Source: Streptomyces sp. BK208 (GTDB lineage: Bacteria > Actinomycetota > Actinomycetes > Streptomycetales > Streptomycetaceae). Taken from it: 64,000 bases of DNA. Of this stretch, positions 52,486 to 60,361 are shown in pieces. The position numbers and the translations under genes are program-made. The notes beneath the pieces are model-generated. The model had not been told where the DNA came from. It did not search any database and saw only the letters and a list, made by a program, of their open reading frames with translations. Numbering within the stretch: the first letter of the stretch is position 1; the number at the start of each line of letters is the position of its first letter. Where the stretch lies: the NCBI RefSeq assembly GCF_004364245.1, contig NZ_SOAV01000003.1, forward strand, positions 372,001-436,000, given 5' to 3'.

Positions 52486-52848
52486 TTAGCCTTCCGGTCC
52501 GGCCGCCTCGCCCGTCCCGCCCGCCACGGGGAAGCGGATCTCGTTGCGCTCGATCTTCGCCTCCAGGGCGGCCAGCGGATCGACGCCGAGCACGTCGCAG
52601 AACTGGAGGAGGTACGCCAGGACGTCGGCGACCTCGTCGCGGACCCGGTGGGCGGCGTCCGGGTCGGTCATCACCCGCGCCGACTGCTCGGGCGTCGACC
52701 ACTGGAAGATCTCCAGAAGTTCGGACGCCTCCACACTGAGCGCGGCGGCCAGGTTCTTCGGGGTGTGGTACGGCTGCCAGTGGCGCGCGGCGGCGAACGC
52801 GGCCAGCCTGCGCCGCAGGGCATCGAGGTCACGGGGGTCATCGCTCAC
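52486..52848 (-). CDS. MazG-like nucleotide pyrophosphohydrolase
   Basis: A 120-residue all-alpha NTP pyrophosphatase. LAAALSVEASELLEIFQWS carries ExxE and VRDEVADVLAYLLQFCDVLG carries ExxD, the Mg-binding pairs of the MazG/iMazG (RS21-C6-like) group. NLAAALSVEA is the usual start of the fold. It likely hydrolyses modified dCTP or other dNTPs to clean the nucleotide pool. Its GTG start lies in the first of three 31-bp tandem repeats that also contain the stop codon of the ATPase gene upstream, so the original GTGA overlap has been split. Confidence 0.88.
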   Translation of the reverse strand: MSDDPRDLDALRRRLAAFAAARHWQPYHTPKNLAAALSVEASELLEIFQWSTPEQSARVMTDPDAAHRVRDEVADVLAYLLQFCDVLGVDPLAALEAKIERNEIRFPVAGGTGEAAGPEG

Positions 52849-52935
52849 GGGCTCAGGTGTACCACTGTGACCCGCTCACGGGCTCAGGTGTACCGCCCCG
52901 ACCCGCTCACGGGCTCAGGTGTACCACCGTGACCC
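52843..52935. repeat. three 31-bp tandem repeats at a gene junction
   Basis: Units start at 52843, 52874 and 52905 and differ at a few bases; each has GCTCACGGGCTCAGGTGTAC. On the coding strand each unit contains GTGAGC, which is both the TGA stop of the ATPase and the GTG start of the MazG-like gene. The expansion thus inserted two extra stop/start copies, making two 8-codon mini-frames between the genes. Confidence 0.95.
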
Positions 52936-54142
52936 CCTCCGCCCGCTCCGCCCACGACGCGTCGGCGACCGCTCCGACGAAGCGGATGTGCCCCCGCTCG
53001 CACATCCGCGCCGCCAGCCGGAGCAGCTCGGCGCGCTGGCGCACGTCGAGGCCGCGGTCGAAGCCGTCGGCGAGGACGGTGAGCGTCTGCAGTGCAGCGG
53101 GCACCTCACCGGCCGGATCGACCTCCAGCACGCCGGGCCCGGTGAACAGCACGAGCGCGAGGGCGAGGTAGCGCAGTTCGCCGTAGCCGAGGCGGCCGAG
53201 GCCGGTGCGGACGCCGTCGCCCCGGTCGATCAGCGCGCGGATCACGCCGCCGACGACGGGTTCGGCCAGGACGTCCTCGACGGGGCCCGCGCATCCGGTG
53301 CGTACCGCGGCCACGAACTGCGCGTGCCGCCGACCGCACTCGACGCGGGTGCGCCCCAGCACGTCGGCGAGGTTGTCGCAGCCGCCGAGCAGCCGCCCCG
53401 AGCCGGTGGGGACGGGCTCCCGCATCCGGCCCGGCAGCGGATCGCAGGCGAAGACGGAGCGCAGGGCGACGACCATCTGCTCGGCCGCCGCCAGCACCCT
53501 GCGCTGCCCGTCGGTCTTGCCGGCCACCCGCAGCGGCAGCAGCGGGGTGCCGAGCCGGTCGTCGGGCAGGGGTGCGCGGGTCACGGGCGCCGACCCGGCC
53601 GTGTGCCAGGCGGCCTGCACGGCACGACGGCCGGGATCGCGCAGGGCGGTCTCGAGCAGTACGACGCCGTCGGCCGTCAACCGCTCCCCCACGATGCGCA
53701 GTTCCGGCTCGGCCTGCACGGCGACGTCCAGGTGCACCGGCCCCTCGGCGCCGTCGGCCGTGCAGCCGATGCGAAAGCCCCGCCGGCGCTGCGCGTCGGG
53801 CCGGGCCCGCTCGGGCACGCAGGCGCCCGGATCGGCGAACACCGCGCCGAGTTCCGCGCCGCCGCCGAGCCTGGCCAGTGCGTCGTACGCCCTGAGCGCG
53901 CTGGTCTTGCCGCTGCCGCTGGGCCCGGCGAGCACGGTCAGCGGCCCGAGCCGCAGCACGGCGCGGCGGTGCCCGGCGAAGGCGGCCAGCCGGAGCTGGG
54001 TGACGCGGGGCCGGCCGGGAAGCGCCCCGGCGGGCGCCGTCGGCCCGGCCGGCGCGGACGACGCCGAGGACGCCGAGGACGCCGGTGGCGGGGATGACGC
54101 AGGAGACGCGGAAGACGAGGAAGACGCAGATGACGCAGCCAT
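52907..54142 (-). CDS. AAA/SMC-like ATPase
   Basis: A 411-residue protein. After a 48-residue Ser/Ala/Pro-rich head, RLAAFAGHRRAVLRLGPLTV leads to Walker A LAGPSGSGKTSALRAY, as in RecF/OLD-type ATPases that begin with a strand around a bound DNA or nucleotide. ELRYLALALVLFTGPGVLEV would be signature and Walker B; the usual acidic pair is weak (VDPAG). C-terminal ends VTVVHLSP. Family members are common in Streptomyces next to MazG-like genes; role unknown. The low-complexity head is encoded by GACGC-rich repeats, so the true start may be later. Confidence 0.75.
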   Translation of the reverse strand: MAASSASSSSSASPASSPPPASSASSASSAPAGPTAPAGALPGRPRVTQLRLAAFAGHRRAVLRLGPLTVLAGPSGSGKTSALRAYDALARLGGGAELGAVFADPGACVPERARPDAQRRRGFRIGCTADGAEGPVHLDVAVQAEPELRIVGERLTADGVVLLETALRDPGRRAVQAAWHTAGSAPVTRAPLPDDRLGTPLLPLRVAGKTDGQRRVLAAAEQMVVALRSVFACDPLPGRMREPVPTGSGRLLGGCDNLADVLGRTRVECGRRHAQFVAAVRTGCAGPVEDVLAEPVVGGVIRALIDRGDGVRTGLGRLGYGELRYLALALVLFTGPGVLEVDPAGEVPAALQTLTVLADGFDRGLDVRQRAELLRLAARMCERGHIRFVGAVADASWAERAEGVTVVHLSP

Positions 54143-54262
54143 ATGCGGACCGTAGGACTCCGCGGGGCGCCGAACCGTTTTGCCCGAACGGCGTTCCTAC
54201 GATCGGGGGACCGCGCGGTCAGGGCGGGGGCGACCGTCACTCTCCGGGAGCCGCCGAGACCG

Positions 54263-54340
54263 GAGCCGTCACCCCCTCGGAGCCGTCATCCCCTCGGAGC
54301 CGTCATCCCCTCGGAGCCGTCGCCCCCCTCAGGGCCGTCA
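54263..54340. repeat. 17-bp tandem repeats downstream of the sepF-like gene
   Basis: Units of 17 bp (GAGCCGTCATCCCCTCG) begin at 54263, 54280 and 54297, with degenerate units continuing to the end of the sepF-like gene. They lie between that gene and the ATPase gene on the same strand. Confidence 0.9.
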
Positions 54341-54730
54341 CACCCCGGGGACCCCCGCCGCGCTCTCCATCAGCCCGTTCACCTCGGTCCCCGCCGGGGT
54401 CAGCAGGAAGACGTTGCGGTCCACCCTGTGCATCCCGCTGGCCAGGCCGAAGACGACGCCGGTACTGAAGTCGAGGACCCGCTTGGCGACCTCGCCCTCG
54501 GCACTGGTCAGGTCCAGCAGGACCGGGATGCCCGCCATCAGGGTCTCGGCGACCTCGCGGGCGTCCGCGAACACGTTGACCCGCAGCACGACGAACCGGC
54601 GCCGCCGCTCCGTCTCCGCCTCCGGCATCGCCCGGTGGCCGACCGCCGACGGCCATGCGTCGCGCCCGCGCAACGGAACGACCTGGGCGAGCCCCTCCCA
54701 CTGTTCATCGGTGACGTCGTGGCTGTTCAC
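54338..54730 (-). CDS. SepF-like protein
   Basis: A 130-residue protein. RFVVLRVNVFADAREVAETL, AGIPVLLDLTSAEGEVAKRV, LDFSTGVVFGLASGMHRVDR and NVFLLTP form the SepF core, which anchors FtsZ to the membrane at division sites. The N-terminal amphipathic helix of canonical SepF is not evident here, and Streptomyces have several SepF paralogues with distinct roles. GTG start with GGGGGAG just upstream. Its last codon region touches the tandem repeats. Confidence 0.85.
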   Translation of the reverse strand: MNSHDVTDEQWEGLAQVVPLRGRDAWPSAVGHRAMPEAETERRRRFVVLRVNVFADAREVAETLMAGIPVLLDLTSAEGEVAKRVLDFSTGVVFGLASGMHRVDRNVFLLTPAGTEVNGLMESAAGVPGV

Positions 54731-55005
54731 CGGCTCCCCCGATCTCACTCGCCTTCATTGCCTGCACCAGCCAATTCTTACGCCAAGTCACCCGTTCGGC
54801 CCAACAGCGACACGGTTGGCGACGCTCCGTGTCCGTTGATTGCCGGGGTACTCAGCGACGGCCGCCGGCTCCGAGCGGGCCCCCACCGCCATGCCGACGG
54901 ACGTACACACCACACGGAGGAGTGCCCGCAGGCGGCCGGCCTCGTCGTCGAGTTCGGCGGGGTCACCACCGCGGGCGCGGGGTGACCGCCGTCGTGGTTG
55001 GGGGG

Positions 55006-55467
55006 TCAGGTTCGGGACGGGTGCTCCTGGCGGCTGGCCAGGGCCCAGATCACGAACACGTCGATCGCCATCATGATCACGGACCAGACGGGCGAGTACG
55101 GCAGGAACAGGAACTGGGCGACCAGGCTCAGCGAGGCCAGGACGATGCCCGCCACCCGCGCCCAGGCCATGTCCTTGAGCAGGCCGAAACCGGTGACGAA
55201 CACGAGGGCGCCCAGGATGACGTGGACGATCCCCCAGCCGGTGAGGCTCATCTCGTAGACGTAGGTGCCGATACGGGCGTACACGTCGTCCTCGGCGATG
55301 GCCGCGATGCCCTGCAGGACGGCGAGGGCGCCGTTCAGCAGCAGCAGTACGCCCGCGAAGACGACCCCGCCGGTCACCCAGCCGCTGGTGCGGTCGCCCG
55401 AGCGCTGAGCCCAGGAGGCGTCGCCGCGGGACGGCCGGCCGGGAGTGGGTTCGGCGTGCTGGCTCAT
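55006..55467 (-). CDS. DUF7144 family membrane protein
   Basis: A 153-residue protein with four TM helices: GGVVFAGVLLLLNGALAVLQ, LTGWGIVHVILGALVFVTGF, GIVLASLSLVAQFLFLPY and SVIMMAIDVFVIWALA. It begins with a 30-residue polar head. GWVTGGVVFAGVLLLLNG and the TM order match DUF7144. Function unknown. AAGGA lies 8 nt before the ATG. Divergent from the ClC gene across about 260 bp. Confidence 0.85.
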   Translation of the reverse strand: MSQHAEPTPGRPSRGDASWAQRSGDRTSGWVTGGVVFAGVLLLLNGALAVLQGIAAIAEDDVYARIGTYVYEMSLTGWGIVHVILGALVFVTGFGLLKDMAWARVAGIVLASLSLVAQFLFLPYSPVWSVIMMAIDVFVIWALASRQEHPSRT

Positions 55468-55727
55468 GAGCGGAGTCCTTTCTGTGTCCCCCGTACGGGG
55501 CAGCAGCCCACCGGCGCCGACGGCACCGACAGGTCGCTCCGAGCCTGCGGGCGTCCGGGCTCCCCGGCCACGCGGGTACGCCGAACGGGTGAACCGCGCT
55601 CCGGTCCTGCGCATGCGGGCGCTCGCGGACTCGCGTTGACTGAACGGCACCCGCGGCTGCCCGCGACCGACCGGTGACGGGACCGGCGGGGCCGGCGACG
55701 GAACGCGGCGCGGACGAAGGAGGGCGT

Positions 55728-55877
55728 GTGACGAGTCGGCCGCTGTCCCGACTGTCCCGGCGGGGTCCGCTGTCCCGGCGGTGCTCGCTGTCCCGGCGGT
55801 GCTCGCTGTCCCGGCGGCGTCCGCCGACCCGGATGGGCCCGCTCTCCCGGCGGGGCCCGCGCGGGCCGGTGCTGTGA
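55728..55877 (+). CDS. possible Ser/Arg-repeat leader peptide of the ClC gene
   Basis: A 49-codon frame: GTG with AAGGAGG 5-6 nt upstream, the best ribosome site in the region. It encodes VTSRPLSRLSRRGPLSRRCS with repeated LSRR units and ends in a GTGA overlap with the ClC channel start. The repeats come from 18-bp tandem DNA units, which are open in several frames, so the peptide could be an accident. A translated leader that couples ClC synthesis is the alternative. Confidence 0.35.
   Translation: MTSRPLSRLSRRGPLSRRCSLSRRCSLSRRRPPTRMGPLSRRGPRGPVL
55743..55823. repeat. 18-bp tandem repeats before the ClC gene
   Basis: Four units starting at 55752, 55770, 55788 and 55806 with CTGTCCCGGCGGTGCTCG as the central form, and a half unit at 55743. 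Two central units are identical. The period is a multiple of three, so no frame is broken by gain or loss of units. Confidence 0.9.
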
Positions 55878-57226
55878 GCGCGCCCGCGAACGCCGCCGCG
55901 GACCGGGCGGAGCAGTCCCTGCGGCAGATCCTGCTCAGCCCCGGCTACCGGCGGCTGTTGCTGCTGTGCGTGCTGCTGGGCGTGCCCATCGCGCTGGCCT
56001 GCTTCTTCTTCGTCGGTCTCCAGCACGAGTTGCAGCACTGGGTGTGGACCTCGCTGCCCGAGGCGGCCGGTTACGACACGCCGCCCTGGTGGTGGCCGCT
56101 GCCCGCGCTGCTCCTGGCCGGGCTGATCCTGGCGCCGATCGTGACCCGGATGCCGGGCGGCGGCGGCCATCTCCCGGTGAACGGCCTGGGCGGTGCGCCC
56201 GTCGGCCCGCGCGCCCTGCCCGGCGCGGTGCTCGCCGCGCTGGCCACGCTGCCGCTCGGCGTGGTGCTGGGACCGGAGGCTCCGCTCATGGCCGTCGGCA
56301 GCGGGCTCGCCCTGCTGGCGGTGCGGCGGGCAAGCGCGGGCGGCGACCAGCGGGCGAGCGCGATCCTCGCCACGGCCGGCTCCACCGCCGCGATCTCCAC
56401 CATTCTCGGCGGTCCGGTCGCGGCGGCGGTCCTGCTCATCGAGGGAGCGGGGCTCGCCGGGGCGCAGATGGTCACGCTGCTGCTGCCCTGTCTGCTGGCC
56501 AGCGCGACGGGCGCCCTGGTCTTCACCGGCTTCGGGCAGTGGACGGGGCTGGACATCGGCGCGCTGGCCCTGCCCGATCTGCCGCCGCAGGCCGGTCCGG
56601 ACGCGGGCGACTTCCTGTGGGGCCTCCCCACGGCGGCCCTGATCGCCGTACTGGTCACGCTGGCCCGCGGGCTGGGCCACCGCACCGTCACCTGGACGCG
56701 GCACCGCACGGCCACACGCACCGTCGTGTGCGCCACCGCCGTCGGCGTCTGCATCGCCGCGTACGCGCTCATCACGGGCCGCTCCCCGGCCGAGGCGGCG
56801 CTGTCCGGCCAGGCCGCCCTCGCCCAGCTCGCCGCGCACCCCCACGCGTGGTCCGTCGGGGCACTCGTCGCGCTGGTCGCGTGCAAGGGGCTGGCCTGGG
56901 GCATCGCGCTGGGGGCCCTGCGCGGCGGCCCGATCTTCCCGTCGGTGCTGCTGGGCGCGGCGATCGCCCTGGCCTGCGCCGGGCTGCCCGGGTTCGGCGC
57001 GACCCCGGCCCTCGCCCTCGGCATCTCCGCCGCGGCGGCCGCGGTGACGGGGCTGCCGCTGGCCAGCGCGGTCCTGGCGGTGCTGCTGTTGGGCCGGGAC
57101 GCGCACGACCAGACGCCGCTGATCGTCATGGCGTCGGTCGTCGCCTTCGTCGTCGCCCAACTGGTGCGCCGGACCGGGCCGGAGGCGGACAGGGCGGCGA
57201 AGGGGGCGTCGGGGGCGCCACGGTGA
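55874..57226 (+). CDS. ClC family chloride channel/transporter
   Basis: A 450-residue membrane protein of the voltage-gated chloride channel family. LPLGVVLGPEAPLMAVGSGL is the GxEGP-type motif with Pro-Glu order changed to GPEAP, ILGGPVAAAVLLIEG and the late GALRGGPIFPSVLLGAAIAL (GGxFxP) are present. ClC proteins move Cl- or exchange it for H+. The GTG was chosen because it overlaps the preceding small frame by GTGA; an N-terminal extension (LAVPAVLAVPAASADPDGPA) read from the tandem repeats is open but looks artificial. No CBS domains. Confidence 0.85.
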   Translation: MSAPANAAADRAEQSLRQILLSPGYRRLLLLCVLLGVPIALACFFFVGLQHELQHWVWTSLPEAAGYDTPPWWWPLPALLLAGLILAPIVTRMPGGGGHLPVNGLGGAPVGPRALPGAVLAALATLPLGVVLGPEAPLMAVGSGLALLAVRRASAGGDQRASAILATAGSTAAISTILGGPVAAAVLLIEGAGLAGAQMVTLLLPCLLASATGALVFTGFGQWTGLDIGALALPDLPPQAGPDAGDFLWGLPTAALIAVLVTLARGLGHRTVTWTRHRTATRTVVCATAVGVCIAAYALITGRSPAEAALSGQAALAQLAAHPHAWSVGALVALVACKGLAWGIALGALRGGPIFPSVLLGAAIALACAGLPGFGATPALALGISAAAAAVTGLPLASAVLAVLLLGRDAHDQTPLIVMASVVAFVVAQLVRRTGPEADRAAKGASGAPR

Positions 57227-57474
57227 CCGGCCGGATGCGGGACATGGTGGTCGGGTCCCCCGGATCAGCGGGAGCGGTCCGGCGGATCCCGGTGCCGCGC
57301 AGCACGGGCGCGCGGAGATCTTCGCCACGTCGAGCGAGGAGGGCCGGCGGCGGATGCCGGACCGGTGACGCCTTGTGTTTCCGCAGGCCCCGGGCATATT
57401 CGGCGGCCCGGCGGGGCGTCCGCCCGGCGTGAGGCCCGCTTGTGCCCGGCCCGGTGCGAGCACTACTGTCGCCA

Positions 57475-57637
57475 CGCCTTGGTGAACGGGAAATCCGGTG
57501 TGATGCCGGTGCGGCCCTCGCCACTGTGAATCGGGAAGTCCGGCTCCGGCCCTCGCGGGCAGCCACTGGATCGCTTGCGATCCGGGAAGGCGGAGCACGG
57601 GCGGTGGTACCCGTAAGCCAGGAGACCGGCCAAGGCG
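57475..57637 (+). ncRNA. cobalamin riboswitch
   Basis: Conserved blocks appear in order: GGGAAATCCGGTGTGATGCC, then CGGCCCTCGCCACTGTGAAT, and the B12 box with AAGCCAGGAGACCGGCC. The outer stem is CGCCTTGG paired with CCAAGGCG. It ends 41 bp before cbiM. In this family, adenosylcobalamin binding shuts off expression, so cobalt uptake is repressed when B12 is plentiful. Confidence 0.97.
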
Positions 57638-57678
57638 CGTCGTCCATCCACGAGGTGCTGGAGAGGGTCTGCTGAGCC

Positions 57679-58386
57679 ATGCACATAGCCGAGGGCTTTC
57701 TGCCACCGGCGCACGCGATCGCCTGGGGTGTCGCGTCCGCGCCGTTCGTCGTCCACGGAGTCCGGTCACTCACCCGTGAGGTCAGGGAGCACCCGGAGAG
57801 CACCCTGCTCCTCGGGGCCTCGGGGGCCTTCACGTTCGTCCTGTCGGCCCTGAAACTGCCTTCGGTCACCGGGAGTTGCTCCCACCCGACCGGCACCGGT
57901 CTGGGCGCCGTCCTGTTCCGTCCGCCGATCATGGCGGTGCTGGGCACCATCACCCTGCTCTTCCAGGCGCTGCTGCTCGCCCACGGCGGGCTGACCACGC
58001 TCGGGGCCAACGTCTTCTCGATGGCGATCGTCGGCCCCTGGGCCGGGTACGGCGTCTACCGCCTGCTGCGCCGCTTCGACGTGCCGTTGATGGTCACCGT
58101 GTTCTTCGGGGCGTTCGTCGCCGACCTGTCCACGTACTGCGTCACCAGCGTGCAGCTGGCGCTGGCCTTCCCCGACCCGAGCAGCGGTTTCCTGGGCGCG
58201 CTCGGCAAGTTCGGCTCGATCTTCGCCGTCACGCAGATCCCGCTGGCGGTGAGCGAGGGCCTGCTCACCGTGATCGTCATGCGACTGCTGGTGCAGTCCA
58301 GCAAGGGTGAACTGACCCGGCTGGGCGTGCTCCTGACGAAGACGTCGGCGGATACCGGGAACAAGGCACAGGCGGTGGCCCGATGA
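57679..58386 (+). CDS. cbiM: cobalt ECF transporter S component CbiM
   Basis: A 235-residue membrane protein starting [20 protein letters not shown]; the N-terminal Met-His pair ligates cobalt in the family. [20 protein letters not shown] and [20 protein letters not shown] are typical of CbiM, with about seven TM helices. It picks Co2+ (or Ni2+) for import. First gene behind the cobalamin riboswitch, which favours cobalt. ATGA overlap with cbiN. GGAGAGGG lies somewhat far (about 14 nt) from the ATG. Confidence 0.95.
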   Translation: MHIAEGFLPPAHAIAWGVASAPFVVHGVRSLTREVREHPESTLLLGASGAFTFVLSALKLPSVTGSCSHPTGTGLGAVLFRPPIMAVLGTITLLFQALLLAHGGLTTLGANVFSMAIVGPWAGYGVYRLLRRFDVPLMVTVFFGAFVADLSTYCVTSVQLALAFPDPSSGFLGALGKFGSIFAVTQIPLAVSEGLLTVIVMRLLVQSSKGELTRLGVLLTKTSADTGNKAQAVAR

Positions 58387-58724
58387 GCCGGAACGCGAAG
58401 ATCAACGCCCTGCTGCTGCTTGCCGTCGCCGCGCTGGCGGTGCTGCCGCTGGTGCTGGGGCTGGGCGACCACAAGAAGGAGCCGTTCACCGGCGCGGACG
58501 CGGAGGCGGAGACGGCGATCACCGAGATCGAGCCGGACTACGAACCGTGGTTCTCCCCGCTGTACGAACCGCCCTCCGGGGAGATCGAGTCGGCGCTGTT
58601 CGCGCTGCAGGCCGCGCTCGGCGCGGGCGTGCTGGCGTACTACTTCGGGCTGCGCCGGGGCCGGCGGCAGGGTGAGGAGCGGGCGTCGGCGGCGGCGCCG
58701 CGGGACACCCCCGGAGGGGACTGA
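58383..58724 (+). CDS. cbiN: cobalt transporter accessory protein CbiN
   Basis: A 113-residue protein with two TM helices: [20 protein letters not shown] near the start and [20 protein letters not shown] near the end, with an extracellular loop between them ([20 protein letters not shown]). This is the CbiN layout; it helps CbiM bind and load cobalt. Starts in an ATGA overlap with cbiM and abuts cbiQ. Confidence 0.93.
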   Translation: MSRNAKINALLLLAVAALAVLPLVLGLGDHKKEPFTGADAEAETAITEIEPDYEPWFSPLYEPPSGEIESALFALQAALGAGVLAYYFGLRRGRRQGEERASAAAPRDTPGGD

Positions 58725-59474
58725 GTGCTGCCGATCGACGCGGCGGCGCACAGCAGTCGCTGGCGCCGCCGGCACCCCGTGGACAAGGCCGTGCTCGGTC
58801 TCGGTCTGACCGTGCTCGCGATCTCGCTGCCGCCGTGGCCGGGCGCGGCACTGGTGCTGGTGACGGCGCTCGTCGTGCTGCTCGGCCCGGCGGGTGTGCC
58901 CGGGCGCAGGCTGTGGCGGGCGTACCGGGTGCCGTTGGGCTTCTGCGTGACGGGGGCGCTGCCGCTGCTGGTGCAGGTCGGGGGCCCGGACGGGTTCCTT
59001 TCGGCGGCGGACGGCGGAGCGGTGCGCGCGGGTGAGCTGCTGCTGCGCACCTCGGCGGCCTCGCTGGGGGTGCTGCTGTTCGCGTTCACCACGCCGATGT
59101 CCGACCTGTTGCCGCGGCTGGTGCGGGCCGGGGTGCCCGCGCCGGTCGTGGACGTGGCGCTGGTGACGTACCGGATGAGTTTCCTGCTGCTGGACTCGGT
59201 GCGCCGGATCCGCCAGGCGCAGGCCGCGCGGCTGGGGCACACCACCCGGGCGGCGACCTGGCGTTCGCTCGGCGGGCTCGGGGCCACCGCGTTCGTGCGG
59301 GCCTTCGACCGGGCGGCGCGGCTGCAGTCGGGGCTCGCCGGACGCGGTTACGACGGCACCCTGCGCGTGCTGGTGCCCGAGGCGCGGCTCTCGGTGCCGT
59401 TCACCGCGGCGAGCGTCGCGCTCCTCGCGGCGCTGGCCGGTCTCACCCTCGTACTGGAAGGACCCCTGTCGTGA
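58725..59474 (+). CDS. cbiQ: cobalt ECF transporter T component CbiQ
   Basis: A 249-residue membrane protein. VDKAVLGLGLTVLAISLPPW is the first pair of helices; the coupling helices carry the Ala-Arg-Gly signatures as RRIRQAQAARLGHTT and LQSGLAGRGYDGTLRV. CbiQ links CbiM to the ATPase. GTG start directly after the cbiN stop; GTGA overlap with cbiO at its end. Confidence 0.93.
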   Translation: MLPIDAAAHSSRWRRRHPVDKAVLGLGLTVLAISLPPWPGAALVLVTALVVLLGPAGVPGRRLWRAYRVPLGFCVTGALPLLVQVGGPDGFLSAADGGAVRAGELLLRTSAASLGVLLFAFTTPMSDLLPRLVRAGVPAPVVDVALVTYRMSFLLLDSVRRIRQAQAARLGHTTRAATWRSLGGLGATAFVRAFDRAARLQSGLAGRGYDGTLRVLVPEARLSVPFTAASVALLAALAGLTLVLEGPLS

Positions 59475-60319
59475 GCGGACCGGCGCAGTCACCGGAACCG
59501 GCCCTGGTCGCCCTGCGGGGTGCGTCCTTCGCGTACGAGGAGGGCCCCGACGTGCTGGCGGGGCTGGACTTCGCGGTGCGCGAGGGGCGTGCGCTGGCGT
59601 TGCTCGGCCGCAACGGCAGCGGGAAGACCACCTTGATGCGGCTGCTCAGCGGTGGACTGCGGCCGCGGGCGGGGTCGTTGGCGCTCGGCGGCGAGCCGGT
59701 GACGTACGACCGCAAGGGGCTGACCCGGCTGCGGACCACGGTGCAGCTGGTGGTGCAGGATCCGGACGACCAGCTCTTCGCCGCCTCGGTCGGCCAGGAC
59801 GTGTCCTTCGGGCCGCTGAACCTCGGCCTGCCGGACGCGGAGGTGCGCTCCCGGGTCGGGGAGGCGCTGGCCGCGCTGGACATCGCGGCTCTGGCCGACC
59901 GGCCCACGCACCTGCTGTCGTACGGGCAGCGCAAGCGGACGGCGATCGCCGGGGCGGTCGCGATGCGGCCCCGGGTGCTGATCCTCGACGAGCCGACCGC
60001 CGGGCTCGACCCGGACGGGCAGGAGCGGCTGCTCGCCACCCTGGACCGGCTGCGCGCCGCGGGCACCACCGTGGTGATGGCCACCCACGACGTCGACCTC
60101 GCCCTGCGCTGGTCCGACGAGGCCGCCCTGCTCACCCCGGACGGTGTGCGCACCGGCCCGACCGCGCCGACGCTGGCCCGCACCGACCTGCTGCGGCAGG
60201 CCGGGCTGAGGCTCCCGTGGGGCGTCGCGGCGACCGGGCTGCTGCGGGCCCGGGGCCTGCTGGCGGACTCGGCGACGGGCCCGCGCACGGCGGAGGAGCT
60301 GGCGGCGCTGGCCGACTGA
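59471..60319 (+). CDS. cbiO: cobalt ECF transporter ATPase CbiO
   Basis: A 282-residue ABC ATPase: Walker A LLGRNGSGKTTLMRLLSGGL, Q loop VVQDPDDQLFAASV, signature LSYGQRKRTAIAGA, Walker B VLILDEPTAGLDPDG and switch His in MATHDVDLA. It powers CbiMNQ. One copy only, so a homodimer is expected. The LSYGQ signature instead of LSGGQ is frequent in ECF ATPases. A strong palindromic terminator follows. Confidence 0.95.
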   Translation: MSGPAQSPEPALVALRGASFAYEEGPDVLAGLDFAVREGRALALLGRNGSGKTTLMRLLSGGLRPRAGSLALGGEPVTYDRKGLTRLRTTVQLVVQDPDDQLFAASVGQDVSFGPLNLGLPDAEVRSRVGEALAALDIAALADRPTHLLSYGQRKRTAIAGAVAMRPRVLILDEPTAGLDPDGQERLLATLDRLRAAGTTVVMATHDVDLALRWSDEAALLTPDGVRTGPTAPTLARTDLLRQAGLRLPWGVAATGLLRARGLLADSATGPRTAEELAALAD

Positions 60320-60323
60320 CGCG

Positions 60324-60349
60324 GTGTGCGCCGGGGCCCCGGCGCACAC
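60324..60349. terminator. perfect 26-bp palindrome after cbiO
   Basis: GTGTGCGCCGGGG is followed at once by its exact complement CCCCGGCGCACAC. It lies 4 bp after the cbiO stop and 12 bp from the stop of the convergent exporter gene, so it should act in both directions. Confidence 0.85.
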
Positions 60350-60361
60350 CCCCGGGAGCGG

